NCBI GenBank assembly: GCA_940671915.1
Contig: CALNVZ010000077.1
Coordinates: forward strand, 94,149-158,148
DNA from: Paracentrotus lividus
Lineage: Eukaryota; Echinodermata; Echinoidea; Camarodonta; Echinidae
Direction of reading: 5' to 3'
Length of the DNA stretch: 64,000 bases
A model generated the notes under the pieces. It was not told the DNA's origin and did no database searches. It saw nothing but the letters and a program-made list of their open reading frames with translations. Made by a program: the position numbers and the translations under genes. The first letter of the stretch is position 1. Each line of letters starts with the position of its first letter. Of the stretch, positions 1 through 11,754 are shown piece by piece.

Positions 1-181
1 TGAGGTTTCATTCAAGATTTTTCAAATAAGCCCTATTTTTGGCTCTGAATGTCCCGTTTGTTACCGCGCAAAATAGCTTGGACTTGCCCAACAACATTCC
101 TGTCAAATTATTTGGCTCAAAACAATTTCATTAAAAAGTTTTGTTATTTTAATTAGGATTAAGTTACTCTTTCAATCTAAT

Positions 182-410
182 GCTACAGTCACACAGACAC
201 TTACGTTGAGTTACGTCCGGTTGCGTCCAAAAATTACTTTCTTTTCTGCGGATCCCCACGGATGCCTACCCGCCATAGTTAGCAGTAGAAATATTGATAA
301 TTTCGTTCTTCCAGTAAAACAGAGAAATACATAGGAAATAATAGAATAGAAGATGAAATAAGATTAAAACAACACAAACGTATACATACGTAAGTGTCTG
401 TGACTGCAGC
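182..410. mobile_element. short TIR miniature element (MITE)
   Basis: The ends form an inverted pair. The left end at 182-206 reads GCTACAGTCACACAGACACT and continues TTACGT. The right end at 388-410 is its near-complement (ACGTAAGTGTCTGTGACTGC). About 230 bp in total and no coding capacity. The superfamily is not assignable by eye because no clear target-site duplication is visible. Confidence 0.6.
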
Positions 411-488
411 ATAAAAGAAAAAAAAAAAGTAAAAGAAGAAGCAACATAATCTTAATTAAAATAACATATATTTTTATCTAAAATTCCG

Positions 489-811
489 TTGTTTTTCCCC
501 TCCTTCTATCATCTTTTCTTCTATCAATTCATGCGTATTTCCTTGTTTTACTCCTTCTTTCACCTTCTCCTCAATCATATATTATGTATTTCCTTTCACC
601 TTCTCTCCAATCATTTCTTGTGTATTTCTTTGTTTTCTCCTTCCTTTCATCTTTTCTTCCATTGTATTTTTTTGTATTTCCTTGTCTTATTCTTCTGTCA
701 TTGTCTTTTCCATCATTTCTTATGTATGTGTTTCTTTTTTTTAATTTAATGTATGTGTTTCTTTGTATCTCTATTTCACTTTCTACTTTCTCTTCCATCA
801 TTTCCCATGTA
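489..811. repeat. pyrimidine-rich minisatellite, segment 1
   Basis: Degenerate tandem units of roughly 45-50 bp built on CTTATGTATTTCTTTGTTTT followed by a CTT/TTC-rich stretch and CTTCCATCATTTC. Strand asymmetry leaves open frames on both strands (Phe/Ser/Leu-rich forward, Lys/Arg/Glu-rich reverse); these are composition artefacts, not genes. The same unit family recurs after 1541, after 2025 and inside the element at 56.4-56.8 kb. Confidence 0.75.
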
Positions 812-1538
812 CACTACTGGTCAAAAGTTTGGGTACAACTGCTGTCTGCTATGTTTAGATCATTTTATATTATTTTGATGTCTAACATTTAGGTCCAAAC
901 ATTGTTGAAGTACAAAAAACACATTATGCAAACAATATATCCAAATTGGAATTCAGAAATTTGTCAAAACATACAAAAAATACAAAAACATAATATTGCA
1001 CTAATTTATTTAAATTTTAAAGAAATGGAATATCTCTGTCAATAACATTCTTCTCCACGCGAAATTTTGCATGGACGTTGAGGCACATGAAAAATATATT
1101 TCTTCAATGTTATTTTGGAATGTTTGTTTATGAATTATTGTAATTTATGCAAATTAGGTATGTGTTTTAACACATTTATTGATAATTTACAAAAAAGCAC
1201 CAAAAAAAAAATTAAAAATTAGACGTTGAAACAATATATTTTACAAGTACACATATACCTCAATGTCCATGCAAAATTTCATTGTTTATAAGATTGTTAT
1301 TGACGGAGATATTCCATTTCTTTAAGAAATGAATGAATTAGTGCAATATTATGTTTTTGTATTTTTCGTATGTTTTAACCAATTTCTGAATTCCAAAGAG
1401 GTGTAATGTAATATTCCTTGAATATATTGTTTGCATTATGTGTTTTTTGTACTTTAACAATGTTTGGACTGAAATGCTGAAATAAAATGATCTGAACATA
1501 GCTGACAGCAGGTGTACCCAAACTTTTGACCAGTAGTG
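812..1538. mobile_element. foldback MITE with Tc1/mariner-type ends
   Basis: The ends are CACTACTGGTCAAAAGTTT (812 onward) and its complement ending at 1538, each flanked by a TA dinucleotide (810-811 and 1539-1540), the TA target-site signature of Tc1/mariner elements. The inverted similarity runs deep: roughly 812-1095 is the diverged reverse complement of 1255-1538, so single strands could fold into a long hairpin with a short AT-rich loop. No transposase is present. It is inserted in the pyrimidine-rich minisatellite. Confidence 0.85.
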
Positions 1539-1540
1539 TA

Positions 1541-1726
1541 TTTCTTTGTTGTTTTCTTTCTTTCACATTCTCTTCTATAATACTAGTATCTTATACTTTT
1601 CCTTGTCTCCTCCTTTAATATTCTCTTCCATCATTTCTTATATTCATAACTTTGTTTTCATCTTTCTTTCACTTTGTCTTCCATCATTTATTTTGTATTT
1701 CCTTTTTTTCCCCTTCTTTTACCTTG
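1541..1726. repeat. pyrimidine-rich minisatellite, segment 2
   Basis: Continuation of the TATTTCTTTGTTTTC-type repeat on the far side of the foldback MITE, showing that the MITE split a pre-existing array. No gene. Confidence 0.7.
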
Positions 1727-2024
1727 AACCCTTTAGCACCTAGAGACTGCGGGGAAAAGTGTCAGCTTACTTCCTAACGGAAAGGGTTTTGCTGTGTATG
1801 CATCAGGGTTTTTCAATAAGAAGTACTCGTAAAACATACTTGTTTTGTGCAGGATCGGACAGCACACAACCCATGTGTAATGCAGAAAGAAATAATGTCC
1901 TGTTTGATCACATATTTTTTATATTATCATGACTATAGCATGCATAAAACGGGTGGTTTGGGGCGGTTTAGTGAGTAAGCTGAGGGGCGGTCTAGGGCGG
2001 TTTACATGTAGGTGCTAAAGGGTT
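1727..2024. mobile_element. piggyBac-like MITE
   Basis: A 16-bp perfect terminal inverted repeat, AACCCTTTAGCACCTA at 1727-1742 and TAGGTGCTAAAGGGTT at 2009-2024, about 298 bp apart. The right junction reads GGGTTAA and the left TTGAACCC, which suggests a TTAA target site (mutated on the left) and CCCTTT ends as in piggyBac MITEs. No coding capacity. It interrupts the same minisatellite as the upstream element. The superfamily call is inference from the ends. Confidence 0.65.
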
Positions 2025-2185
2025 AAGTGTATTTCCTTATTTTTCTCCTTACTTTAACTTCTCTTCCATCATTTCTTATGTATTTCTTTGTTTTCTACTT
2101 CTTTCATCTTCTCTTCTAATTCTATCATTTCTTAATAATGTATTCTTTGTTTTACACCATCTTTCCTATCATTTCTATTTCCGTT
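2025..2185. repeat. pyrimidine-rich minisatellite, segment 3
   Basis: Third stretch of the same CT-rich repeat (ATTTCTTATGTATTTCTTTG), resuming after the piggyBac-like insertion. Confidence 0.65.
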
Positions 2186-2189
2186 GTTT

Positions 2190-2459
2190 TCAACCGAAGA
2201 ACTTCACTCCAATTGTCCCGTCGTCCAATTTGACTGCAATTGGGTGAAAGGTGGAGACCATTTGAGCATTGCACAATGGCAAAATATGGGCATCATTTGG
2301 TTTGTAGCCTTGGATGTCCACTGCCAAGGATTTGAAAGGCTGGTTAATTTCCCCCATATCATTGAGAACATTCCGTTTGTGATACCCCCCCCCCCCACTT
2401 AACGTTGGCAACGCATGCATTTTTATTTCCTTACGAAGAACAAGTTCCAGTTGTTTCAT
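2190..2459 (-). CDS. coding-like fragment, product unknown
   Basis: ATG-started open frame of 89 residues on the minus strand. Composition looks protein-like rather than repeat-derived: a Gly-rich tract from a poly-C run, then segments such as VLNDMGEINQPFKSLAVD and HPIAVKLDDGTIGVKFFG. I do not recognise the family. It could be a single exon, a retroelement fragment or chance. The overlapping plus-strand frame has a less protein-like composition and I treat it as the shadow. The 14-base poly-C (near 2385-2398) makes the N-terminal frame unreliable. No promoter, splice or polyadenylation signal was convincing. Confidence 0.25.
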   Translation of the reverse strand: MKQLELVLRKEIKMHALPTLSGGGGYHKRNVLNDMGEINQPFKSLAVDIQGYKPNDAHILPLCNAQMVSTFHPIAVKLDDGTIGVKFFG

Positions 2460-2820
2460 TGACGTGACTTGTTTTCGTCTAGGCTAGCCTTATTGCTACA
2501 ATAACCAGTATTTTGAGTCTGCCAGCTATGCCTTACCACCAAAATGTCCGGCAATGGTATATCCTGCATATTTTAGGAGGTTACATGTCAGATAGGTTAG
2601 CCTAATTTTGGGGCCCTTTGTCAGGCACCCTGGCTACATGTACACCCAACACCAATAACCATCCAGATGCTCATTTTCAAAATGAGGGTAAATATACTAA
2701 ACTTCTGTTTACATGAAACTTATAACCTTTCCTGCTGGGTGATCACCGCTAGGGCCCGGAGTATATGACTAGATCTAGGTAATGGTTATGCACTTAAAAA
2801 TGTAATGTCATAATAATATA

Positions 2821-2865
2821 ATACAATAATAATAATAATAATCAAATATTAATAATAATAATAAT
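2821..2865. repeat. (AAT)n microsatellite
   Basis: AATAATAATAATAATAAT with one interruption (CAAATATT), next to a TGTATAGCGCTC sequence resembling the edge of a dispersed repeat. Confidence 0.85.
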
Positions 2866-2939
2866 GTGGCTTCTTGTATAGCGCTCAGGTCCGTCATGCA
2901 TGATGCTCATGGCACTTTACAAAGAATGTTTTACACACA

Positions 2940-3353
2940 CTGTATAAGTGGTTTTTTTTGCGTACAGATATTTTCGCGGTTTGCGGGGGTCTTGACATTT
3001 TCGCGCGATGTTAAATTCACGGTCGGCAAAATCTGGAATTTAAATTATCTAGAACTATAAGTAATCCATCTATTCCTATCCGTAAACGAGAACATTATAC
3101 TTATAAAAAGACAGTAAAATGGAATAAAGATAAACAGTACAATGGCCGTTTTCATTTGACCTACATACCAGTCATCCACGCATCGCGCTGTATCGTTGTG
3201 TGTGCTAGCGCTGCTTATAGACAACTCTGCTCCGCAAGCGCATGGAGTTCAAAACATTTTCTAGCGTGGATAATTCGGCGTAGTGTTCAAAACTTTTTCG
3301 CGGGATGTTAACTTCACGAAATAAAACCCTCGCGAAAGTAACCACTTATACAG
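2940..3353. mobile_element. MITE with CTGTATAAGTGGTT ends
   Basis: Terminal inverted repeat CTGTATAAGTGGTT at 2940-2953 and AACCACTTATACAG at 3340-3353. Subterminal TTCGCG-rich sequence is also mirrored (TTTTCGCGCGATGTTAA on the left, TTTTCGCGGGATGTTAA on the right). About 414 bp, non-coding. Confidence 0.75.
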
Positions 3354-3359
3354 TATTAC

Positions 3360-4149
3360 CTCGGTCATAGCTGAGCGGCCAAGTATGTAGCGCTCAAGCA
3401 TATCATACAATATACTAGATGATGTGAACTCCACATACTAAATTATTCCTTTTCAAATTGGCATTCAGCTTTGTTGAAATAAGTCTGCACTTGAGTAAAC
3501 TATGTGTTGTACATTTATTCTAGCATGTAAGTATACAGGTCTAGTGAGTCAAAAATGAAACACTCAGAAAATTGTCATTGATAAGAAAATTAATTTATGA
3601 ACCCCAAATTCAATTGTAACTTCTCCTGCATCTTTGATACCATTTTTGTGTGGTATGTATTTGTGCTTGGATGAACATGGTGCAGTGTTGACAAGATTTT
3701 AAAAAGCGACTTATGCAAAAATGGGGTTGACATCAAAACAACGAGAAAGAAACTTCATTCTGATTAAAATGACATAAGTATTTACCGAAAAGGTTTTTAG
3801 CAAAATAACTTAGTAAGAGTGTTGCTAATCCTTTAAAATAGATTCTGTATAGAAATGAGATTGATCGTTAATAGTTCTCATGCCAAGATATTTGCCATAG
3901 AAAACTGTCAACATTAAAGAAGGCATAAAACATACGTTTAAAATATCTTGTGCTTTCATCAAGTTTTTTTATAAAGCTGGGTATAGTTTTGGTAATTCTA
4001 AAAGTATAATGTTTCAGATTTTCAGTTTGCTTCAAGTGGAATAGAATTAAAAATTAATTATGAAAGATAGCAGTCTATCACCTGAAAATGAGATCTATGA
4101 TAAAGTGTATTACTTAGATAGTTAGGGTCCCTGGTGGATTGGCTATTAT
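3360..4149. other. AT-rich stretch with no recognised feature
   Basis: Inspected on both strands: no sustained open frame, no clear repeat and no TIR seen. Confidence 0.5.
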
Positions 4150-5019
4150 TTTCTCTCTGATGTAAAATAACTTTACAGCATACAGGCATGGATGGGTAGA
4201 AAAATGTCAGGATGAAATCCTTGCATGTAGTTTAAATTAGCTTAATGATATAATCACGTTGAAAGTTTATTTATTCAAGGTAGATAATATCAACACCAGT
4301 GAGGGCACTAGATCTACACTATCAGTAGCGGATGCAGACCGACGTCAGACTTGAGCCCATGCCTTTAAACATAATAGAGCCGCTTTTGTACCCAGACAAT
4401 TGGGCCCAAGAAACGCATTCAATTTGGATATATTGGATCCGGGTCTGACTATTAACAGTCAAAATCAAATCTTCTCATAGATTTGACCTATGAAAAAGTA
4501 GTGTGATGGTCACTTGGCTTGTTTTTATAGTTGCCGTGTATCAAAGCAGATCAATATAATTGATATTATTCAATCTTACCAAAACTGTAACCCAGCTTTA
4601 ATTTTTACTAATATTTTTAAAGAATATAGTTCAGTCTCCTTCATGATAGATCACAGCAAAGGACACTGTGGTATAATACTTAATTATTGTATAATTTTCT
4701 TTTAATTAAGTCTGTACAGGAAATTTGAGAAATTTAGCTATTTGACTTAACCAAATACATAAGAGCTAAGTATTTATTTCATTTATTTATTATCATGTAA
4801 TTTTTTTAGATTTATTGGTTTTGCATTTTTCATGATTATGAAAATAAAAATGTTTACTTGTTAACAAGAATATAATGCATATCTTATATTTATGTCATTC
4901 CAGTTTCATGAACCTTCCACTATTCTCCATTCACCCTGAATCATGTACTGACCTAAAAATCATTAATTATTTGTCTCATAGTGCTGGCATACACAATTCA
5001 CCTTCTTTCATTTGCCTAG

Positions 5020-5338
5020 GTACCATTGACACACCATTTGGCTTCTACCACTGGCCTACCATTGACAAACCATTCGCTTTCTACCACTGGGCTACCATTG
5101 ACATACCATTCGGCTTCTACCACTTGCCTACCATTGACACACCATTCAGCTTCTACCACTGGCCTACCATTGACATACCATTCACTTTCTACCACTGGCC
5201 TACCATTGACATACCATTCGGCTTCTACCACTGGCCTACCATTGACATACCATTCGGCTTCTACCACTGGCCTACCTTTGACACACCATTCGGTTTCTAC
5301 CACTGGCCTACCATTGACACACCATTCGGCTTCCACTG
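5020..5338 (+). repeat. 36-bp minisatellite, forward half (copy A)
   Basis: About nine units of 36 bp with core ACCATTGACACACCATTCGG then CTTCTACCACTGGCCT. Because 36 is a multiple of three the array is open in several frames and yields artificial 12-residue repeats (TIDIPFGFYHWP). I do not consider this a gene. Confidence 0.9.
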
Positions 5339-5770
5339 AATGATGTGTCAATGGTAGTTCAGTGGTAGAAAATGAATGGTGTATCAATGGTAGGCAAGTG
5401 GTAGAAAGTGAATGGTATATCAATGGTAGGCCAGTGGTAGAAGCCGAATGGTGTGTCAATGGTAGGCCAGTGGTAGAAGCGAATGGTGTATCATGGTAGG
5501 CGTGGGAGATCGGTGCCAGTGGTAGAAGTGAATGGTGTGTCAATGGTAGGCCAGTGGTAGAAAGTGAATGGTATGTGTCATGGTAGGCCAGTGGTAAGAA
5601 GCTGAATGGTGTGTCAATGGTAGGCAAGTGGTAGAAGCCGAATGGTGTGTCAATGGTAGGCCAGTGGTAGAAGCCGAATGGTTTGTCAATGGTAGGCCAT
5701 TGGTAGAAGCCTAATGGTGTGTCAATGGTAGGCTAGTGGTAGAAAGTGAATGGTATTTGTCAATGGTAGA
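5339..5770 (-). repeat. 36-bp minisatellite, inverted half (copy A)
   Basis: The same 36-bp unit in reverse complement (core AATGGTGTGTCAATGGTAGG) follows directly after a switch point near 5338. The whole 5020-5770 block is thus an inverted pair of arrays with hairpin potential. Units are more degenerate towards the right end. Confidence 0.9.
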
Positions 5771-5827
5771 ATGTGGTTGGAGTTGTTGTAGTTGTGGTGG
5801 GTTATGTTAATGGTGTGGTAGCTTCTT

Positions 5828-6540
5828 GTGTGCACTCAACTGAGCCAATTATTTAAATTATCCACCATAGAGACTACCATTAAGGCACCACTGGTGAATG
5901 GTAAATGGTGTTTCAGTGGTGTTTCAATGGTAGCTCATTTGCATATGGTGTGCACTCAATTGAGCCAATTATTTAAATTAGCTACCATTGAGACTACCAT
6001 TGAGGCACCACTAGTGAATGGTAAATGGTGTTTCAGTGGTGTGTCAATGGTAGCTCATTTGCATATGGTGTGCACTCAATTGAGCCAATTATTTAAATTA
6101 GCTACCATTGGCACTACCATTGAGGCACCATTGGTGAATGGTAAATGGTGTTTCAGTGGTTTTTCAATGGTAGCTCATTTGCATATGGTGTTCGCTCAGT
6201 TGAGCCAATTATTTAAATTAGCTACCATTGGCATTACCATTGAGGCACCATTGGTGAATGGTAAATGGTGTTTCAATGGTTTTTCAATGGTAGCTCATTT
6301 GCATATGGTGTGCACTCAGTTGAGCCAATTATTTAAATTAGCTACCATTGGCACTACCATTGAGGCACCATTCGTGAATGGTAAATGGTGTTTCAATGGT
6401 TTTTCAATGGTAGATCATTAGCATATGGTGTGCGCTCAGTTGAGCCAATTATTTATATTAGCTACCATTGGCACTACCATTGAGACACCATTGGTGAATG
6501 GTAAATGGTTTTTCATTGGTGATGGCAATGGTGTTGGCAG
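5828..6540 (+). repeat. 120-bp tandem array (copy A)
   Basis: About six units of exactly 120 bp, each starting TGTGCACTCAACTGAGCCAA and containing ATTTAAATTA, ACCATTGAGGCACCA and TTTCAATGGTAGCTC. The period is divisible by three, which explains the 197-residue open frame. The unit contains ACCATTG and CAATGGT motifs like the 36-bp array, so both may share an origin. Confidence 0.9.
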
Positions 6541-6647
6541 TGGTTTTTTCAATGGTATAGATGTCAATGGTATCTCTATGGTATAGATGTCAATGGTATT
6601 TCAATGGTATTATTTCAATGGTACCATTGAGATTTTTTTTGTAAGGG

Positions 6648-7134
6648 GTAATTCTAAAATTGCCCATTTTTGGGTTGTTTCATTGGTTCATTCAACCGTG
6701 AATGAATGGATATTGGTTTCATACACTTCCACAACAGGAATTCCATATTTGATCGATTATACCATGGTAAAGAAGCAAAAATCGCAGTTTGGGAAATTTT
6801 TGCTGCATGCTCACTCAACCGTGAAATTTGACGCAAATTTCGTTTCCGTATATTTGGAAGCACGTTTTGCATACATTCGGATGTGTAAAATGTTTAAAAT
6901 CTGAAAATTTGAATCAAAGTTGCCATATTAGGCTTGCGAACTTCAAAAAATGACATTTTTGCATTCAACCATTGCTCACTGAAGCATGACATGATTATTT
7001 TTCCTAAAATTCGCTCCCATTGGGGCTAATTAAATTCCCTATATGGACATATAATTAGATCTTTAAAATTCCTCCTGGTTCAAAAATTATTGATATCTGA
7101 AATAGGGGGAACTTTCTTTTTGTGTTGTGTTTAT
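6648..7134 (+). mobile_element. half copy of large foldback element (copy A)
   Basis: Closely matches 40160-40648, the right arm of the palindrome at 38698-40648, from GTAATTCTAAAATTGCC to the end AAAGTTCCCCC-complement/TTTTTGTGTTGTGTTTAT. The left arm is absent. The open frame over 6587-6904 lies in this repeat and recurs in the other copies of the family; no function is evident. Confidence 0.8.
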
Positions 7135-7978
7135 ATTGCTGTACCACTTTTTACTTCATGATACAGCAACATCATCTAAAATCGATTGTTTTCATTTATT
7201 TTATTTCTGCATTTCAACAAAATACGTCGTTCAACAGTGTGATAAAGTGTTTACAATAATACAATGCAAAGTGCATAAAGGACCAAAGAATTTGTTGAAC
7301 TGAAGACTTTATTATTATCATTATTATGAATATCATTGAAATCAATATCAATAAGCACAAGAAGGATTTACAAAGAACATAATGGTTGGGAAATAGAAAT
7401 AAATACATAAGTAGATAAGAAGATTTGTAATAAGAGAAAGGTATAGATTTTGAAAACAGAGAGAAAAAAAATAAGAAAAACAAATGAGAATGGGAAAAAA
7501 AGGGGAGTCTAGAGAGGGAAAAAATCCAAATGGAGGGAAAAAAGCATGAAAAGAAGAAGAAAGGGGAATCAGGAAAAATGACATTGAAATATATAAGCTT
7601 GAAAAATTCCTAGAAACGGAAGATATGACACAAATCTGAACTTCATCATAACAACAAAAGCGCTATCCTTCTAGCCAAGCCACATTCATAACAATAATTG
7701 CGTATTTTGCATACAAAACAACCTAAATCCGCATGATAAAAATGAATAATTCATGAGCTTTCGTGCCCCGGATCGGTGGCATGACTATAGGTCTACTACA
7801 CGCATATCGCCGCCCTAGAAAGCTATGAATATTCAGTACCATCGCGGATACGTAAGCACCGCCGCACAGTGGGCCAGAATGAACTAAAAGTGCGACAAAA
7901 CTAATTCCTCACCGAAGACGGATAACTAAATTCTTAAGAGAAGTCCTTCTATGGTTTTCAGACCCGCGGAATTCGATA
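7135..7978. other. AT-rich stretch, no gene recognised (copy A)
   Basis: Contains purine-rich GAGAAAG/AAAAGG runs at about 7430-7580 that create long reverse-strand Phe/Ser/Leu frames; composition artefact. Nothing else recognised. Confidence 0.45.
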
Positions 7979-8420
7979 AAAACAATTTCAAAAACTTATG
8001 ACGTCATTAAAATGCTCTTTTCTGATTGGTCAAGACAAATATCAATAGTAACACATAGGCATATTCATTTTACTTTGATTAATGGGACTTATAGGGGTTT
8101 CAAGACATGAGAAACTCCATAAGAGTATTTTCAAATGTCTATGATGTCATTAAAATACCCATTTCTGATTGGTTAGAGCGGATTTCTATGTAAAAGTTAC
8201 ATATCTGATATTATTTTCATAAGTGAGGTGTGTATGGGGTTTATAGACCACGGAAACATTGTTAATATGATTAGAGTATCTTTTAAAGTATCTGACTTCA
8301 TTAACACACTTTTTTTTTACTGGACGAGGAAAAATGCATTTTTTAGAGAGATTTATATATTATTTGGAACTTAAATGGGGTTTTACGGACTAATGAAACG
8401 GGAGTCTCTTTTTTATTCAT
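7979..8420 (+). repeat. degenerate ~145-bp triplicate with CRE and CCAAT motifs (copy A)
   Basis: Three diverged units. Unit 1 has TGACGTCA (7999-8006, a perfect cAMP-response-element palindrome) followed by TGATTGG (inverted CCAAT, 8023-8029). Unit 2 has TGATGTCA (8142-8149) followed by TGATTGG (8166-8172). Unit 3 has TGACTTCA (8293-8300) with the CCAAT part lost. No adjacent gene, so regulatory activity is only a possibility. Confidence 0.55.
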
Positions 8421-11305
8421 AAAAATACGGTTTTCCTGAAGAGACCAGTAGGCCTATTCATCAAATAAGAAGAAAATCATTCTGATTTTGGCTAATTGTT
8501 CTTGATTATGACGGAAAAGTTATTGCAATTTATATATCTACGATTCCTTCTCTAATTGAACTTATTGCATTGTATTGTATTTTATTTTCCAAATCGCAAC
8601 AATAAAAAATACAGTTATCATATAAACATATGATAAAAAAAAAATTGAAAGAAGCACAAATGGCTCATGGCCCATTCAGCTTTGTAAACATAACAATGGG
8701 GTCCAGAAAGTACAGAAATTCGAAAGACAAAAAAAAAAACAAAAAACGAATGATATCAAACTATAAATATAAAAATGAAAGAGAGTATAATGATAAAGAC
8801 ACAGTTAAATTTTTTATAGGTAGGCAGTCTTACGTGTTCTCCTGACCGAAGTAGCAAAATATATATGTGAATAAAAGTCATAATTTAAGAATAATCGGTT
8901 ATGACTTTTTTACATAATAATTGTTTGGAAACAAACGATAATAACCTACTATGACAAAGGTGAGCCCCCAATGAAATGTCATAATACTATTTCAAGATTA
9001 AGATCAATTAAGATGGTCATGAAATTGATAGGTTGGGGGGGGGGGGGTAACAGTCTAAAGACTTTATATCACCCCCATAAGCACACATGTCTGTATTTCA
9101 TGAAAATCATTGTATTCATGTGTTTTGGTTGTTTTGGTTTTTCGGCTTTCAATTGAAATATTTACGCCACTTACGGTGAGACTTTTGTGTGCGCAATACG
9201 TGCGCATTATCGCTTTTAGCACATTTTGACGGTAAAATAGGCGAACATGCGGATGAAAAATTGGTTATATCTCCGAAGGTTGCAGGAGGTTGCAGCTAAT
9301 TTTGGTATTGATGTAAAGCATGAACTATAACAAAGACTCTCATTGTATTTTTAGCGCAGCAATCGGCAGCAATTTTGAAAATTTATGCGTATGAATAAAA
9401 AAAATGCAATTTTCCCCCATTATTTAGTGGTTTCTTCCAAAATTACTTCCGAATGGATTAATTATTTGTCTTTAAATTCTATGGGCACTAACAATGATCA
9501 TTCTTAAACAAGCAAATTCAATTTTCAGTATATTGAACTACCCATTTAGTAAAAAATCCCAAATAACGAAAATTTGTCAATTACACATGGTGTACCACTA
9601 ACAAGTCATTTTCTGGTCATTTCCAAGAAAAATAACCAACTAAAAATCAATTTCATGATGAAATATTTTATGGAGATGTTCTAGAGATTGCTATCTTTGC
9701 TGAGAATATTAAAAAAGCAAAATTGGTTAGGTGACCAGAAACCAGTTTTGGCGCACTTTAGCTGACGCCTGGCCCACTGTGCGCCGATTGGCTGTTAGTG
9801 ATTATCAATGAAAATAGGCCACTCCTCGTTCTTAGCAACCATGCTCCATTGATCTTTATCAAAAACCCTTCGTCAACAGCTGGTTAAGAAACAAATGACC
9901 ACCCTTGGAATGGTCTCTTACCCAGGAGGTGTGCAAAGCTCCTGGACATGGATCTTTATTGACTGCTTAGGTATTGCTCAAGACCTTTGCCCCAATGACT
10001 TCTTGATCCTAGTACTAGACCTGGGAGGCCTTACTTTCTGGATCTTACAGCTCTGATGGTAGAGATCCATTCTTACTTCCTCTGAGTTAAGATTTGATGG
10101 TATAACCTCTGTTGGGAAGATAGGTCAATCTTCAGATAGCTTCTGAGTTTCTATTTCGTAGCTGGCATGAGTCCATTTTGGAACCTATGCATACTCCATC
10201 TTTACTAAACATCACCCAAAACCCTTGCATACTCTCTGTTTGACCCCAGGAGAATATCAACTTGGAAAAACAAAATGCAAAAATAATAAAACCAATGTCT
10301 TCACAAATTCTTTCTTCCCGCACAGAATGGCAGTCTGTAAAGCGAACATACGCTGCCTCAAGCATGCAAAAATGCATAAAGTTTCTTGCTTGGCTTAGGA
10401 ATCTGAATATAGACAGACTACAGTCTGTATCAAATGAAATGGTTTGAGAGGGAAACCTTTATATAGCACGGAGATTAATCCAAACGTAGTGGTTTTTAGT
10501 ACTTCCATAAAGTAGGAAAAGCAGGCTTTCTTCCAAATTTTTTCCCATCTAATTTGATGCTGTTAATCTTGAAGTCTGTTAATCTGTTTCATGTGCGCCA
10601 TGTCATCTATTTGTGTAGGTTTTGAACAGTATAAGCCAAGATGACCATGGAGAACTACTAATTTCCCTTTATAGCCCGCGTCACACAGCCCCGGAGGTTA
10701 GCAACGATGGATACATGATCATGGAAAAACCCAAATTTTGCTCTGATCACGAAGGCATCACGAAAGCATCGCAAAAGCATCGAGCCATTTTAGAGTACTA
10801 AAGACTGTTTCAAAAAGAATGGAGCAGTCGGGGAAAAATAATTAAGGTATGACATCTTCTGAAATAATGTCTGTATGTGGTACCACATTAAATAAGAAAA
10901 AAGTGTATGACGAGGAGCTGATCGATATTAAACACATTTATTGTTCCGGAACAATGAATTCGTGGCCACCATGCGCAAAATCTAAATATAGATCATGGCA
11001 AAGCGTAGATTTTCTTGATTAATAAAAGTGATCATTTCTCAGTATCTACATCACCAAATGAGATTTAAAAAAAAAAAAAAAAAATTGCTGAAGAAAGCCA
11101 GATTTTCCTCTTTTATAGAAATATTAAATATTATTGGATTGTGATTAATTTTAATAATTAAACAAAATTGTTTCCAAGTGTACCATATTGTTTGATATAC
11201 CCTGTATAATTAGAGATCTTAAAACCACCATGACCATCAGAGTTTTTCAGGCTTCGGCAGCGAATTCTGATGCATCAGCAAAATCTTTGGAAGCCCCCCC
11301 CCCCC

Positions 11306-11349
<44 letters not shown>

Positions 11350-11740
11350 TGATGGACTATGCGAAGGTTCACTTCGTTAGAGCATCGTAGTGTCGGCCTT
11401 TTTTGCCCAAAGAAGGCAATGCGAAGGCAACACGACTTCTCAACGCCCTCTCAATGCCATCGTATAGTATTGTCAAGCTCGCATCAAACTTTCCCAAAGT
11501 TGAGCAAGGATGGACCCACGGTCATGCATATTTTTAAATTAAATTGCTCTGATCACGAAAGCATCGTGTACCCTTTGTGTGTCCTATTCATCCATGGGAT
11601 ATTACATAATAATACAAAGCGTTATCCCACTAAGAAGAGAAAGTCGCAATCGTGTGTTACCTTCTGTAGGCATCGGCTAACTTCATAATTCACCATCGTG
11701 TATCCATCGTTGCTGAACATCGCGACACTGTGAAGCCAGC
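8421..11740. other. non-coding stretch, no gene recognised (copy A)
   Basis: No frame here matches a family I know. The 61-109 residue frames at 8630, 8971, 10132, 10262 and 11359 have no recognisable domain. Homopolymer tracts (poly-A at about 11067-11085; poly-C then poly-A at about 11296-11347) are likely to be sequence-length errors or hypervariable sites. Confidence 0.4.
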
Positions 11741-11754
11741 TTGAATAAAGACAA

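Noticed and set aside
489..892. Hydrophobic Phe/Leu/Ser-rich frames suggesting membrane segments
   Set aside because: Poly-pyrimidine minisatellite; the reverse strand is equally open with Lys/Arg/Glu.
4875..5627. Open frames of 154 (plus) and 203 (minus) residues with 12-residue repeats
   Set aside because: Produced by a 36-bp tandem repeat whose period is a multiple of three; the same region in copy B has no such frames.
5828..6421. 197-residue plus-strand frame
   Set aside because: Five exact 120-bp repeat units read through; not protein-like, not kept in copy B.
5020..6540. CRISPR-like regular repeats
   Set aside because: There are no variable spacers; units are directly tandem, the context is eukaryotic and no cas genes are present.
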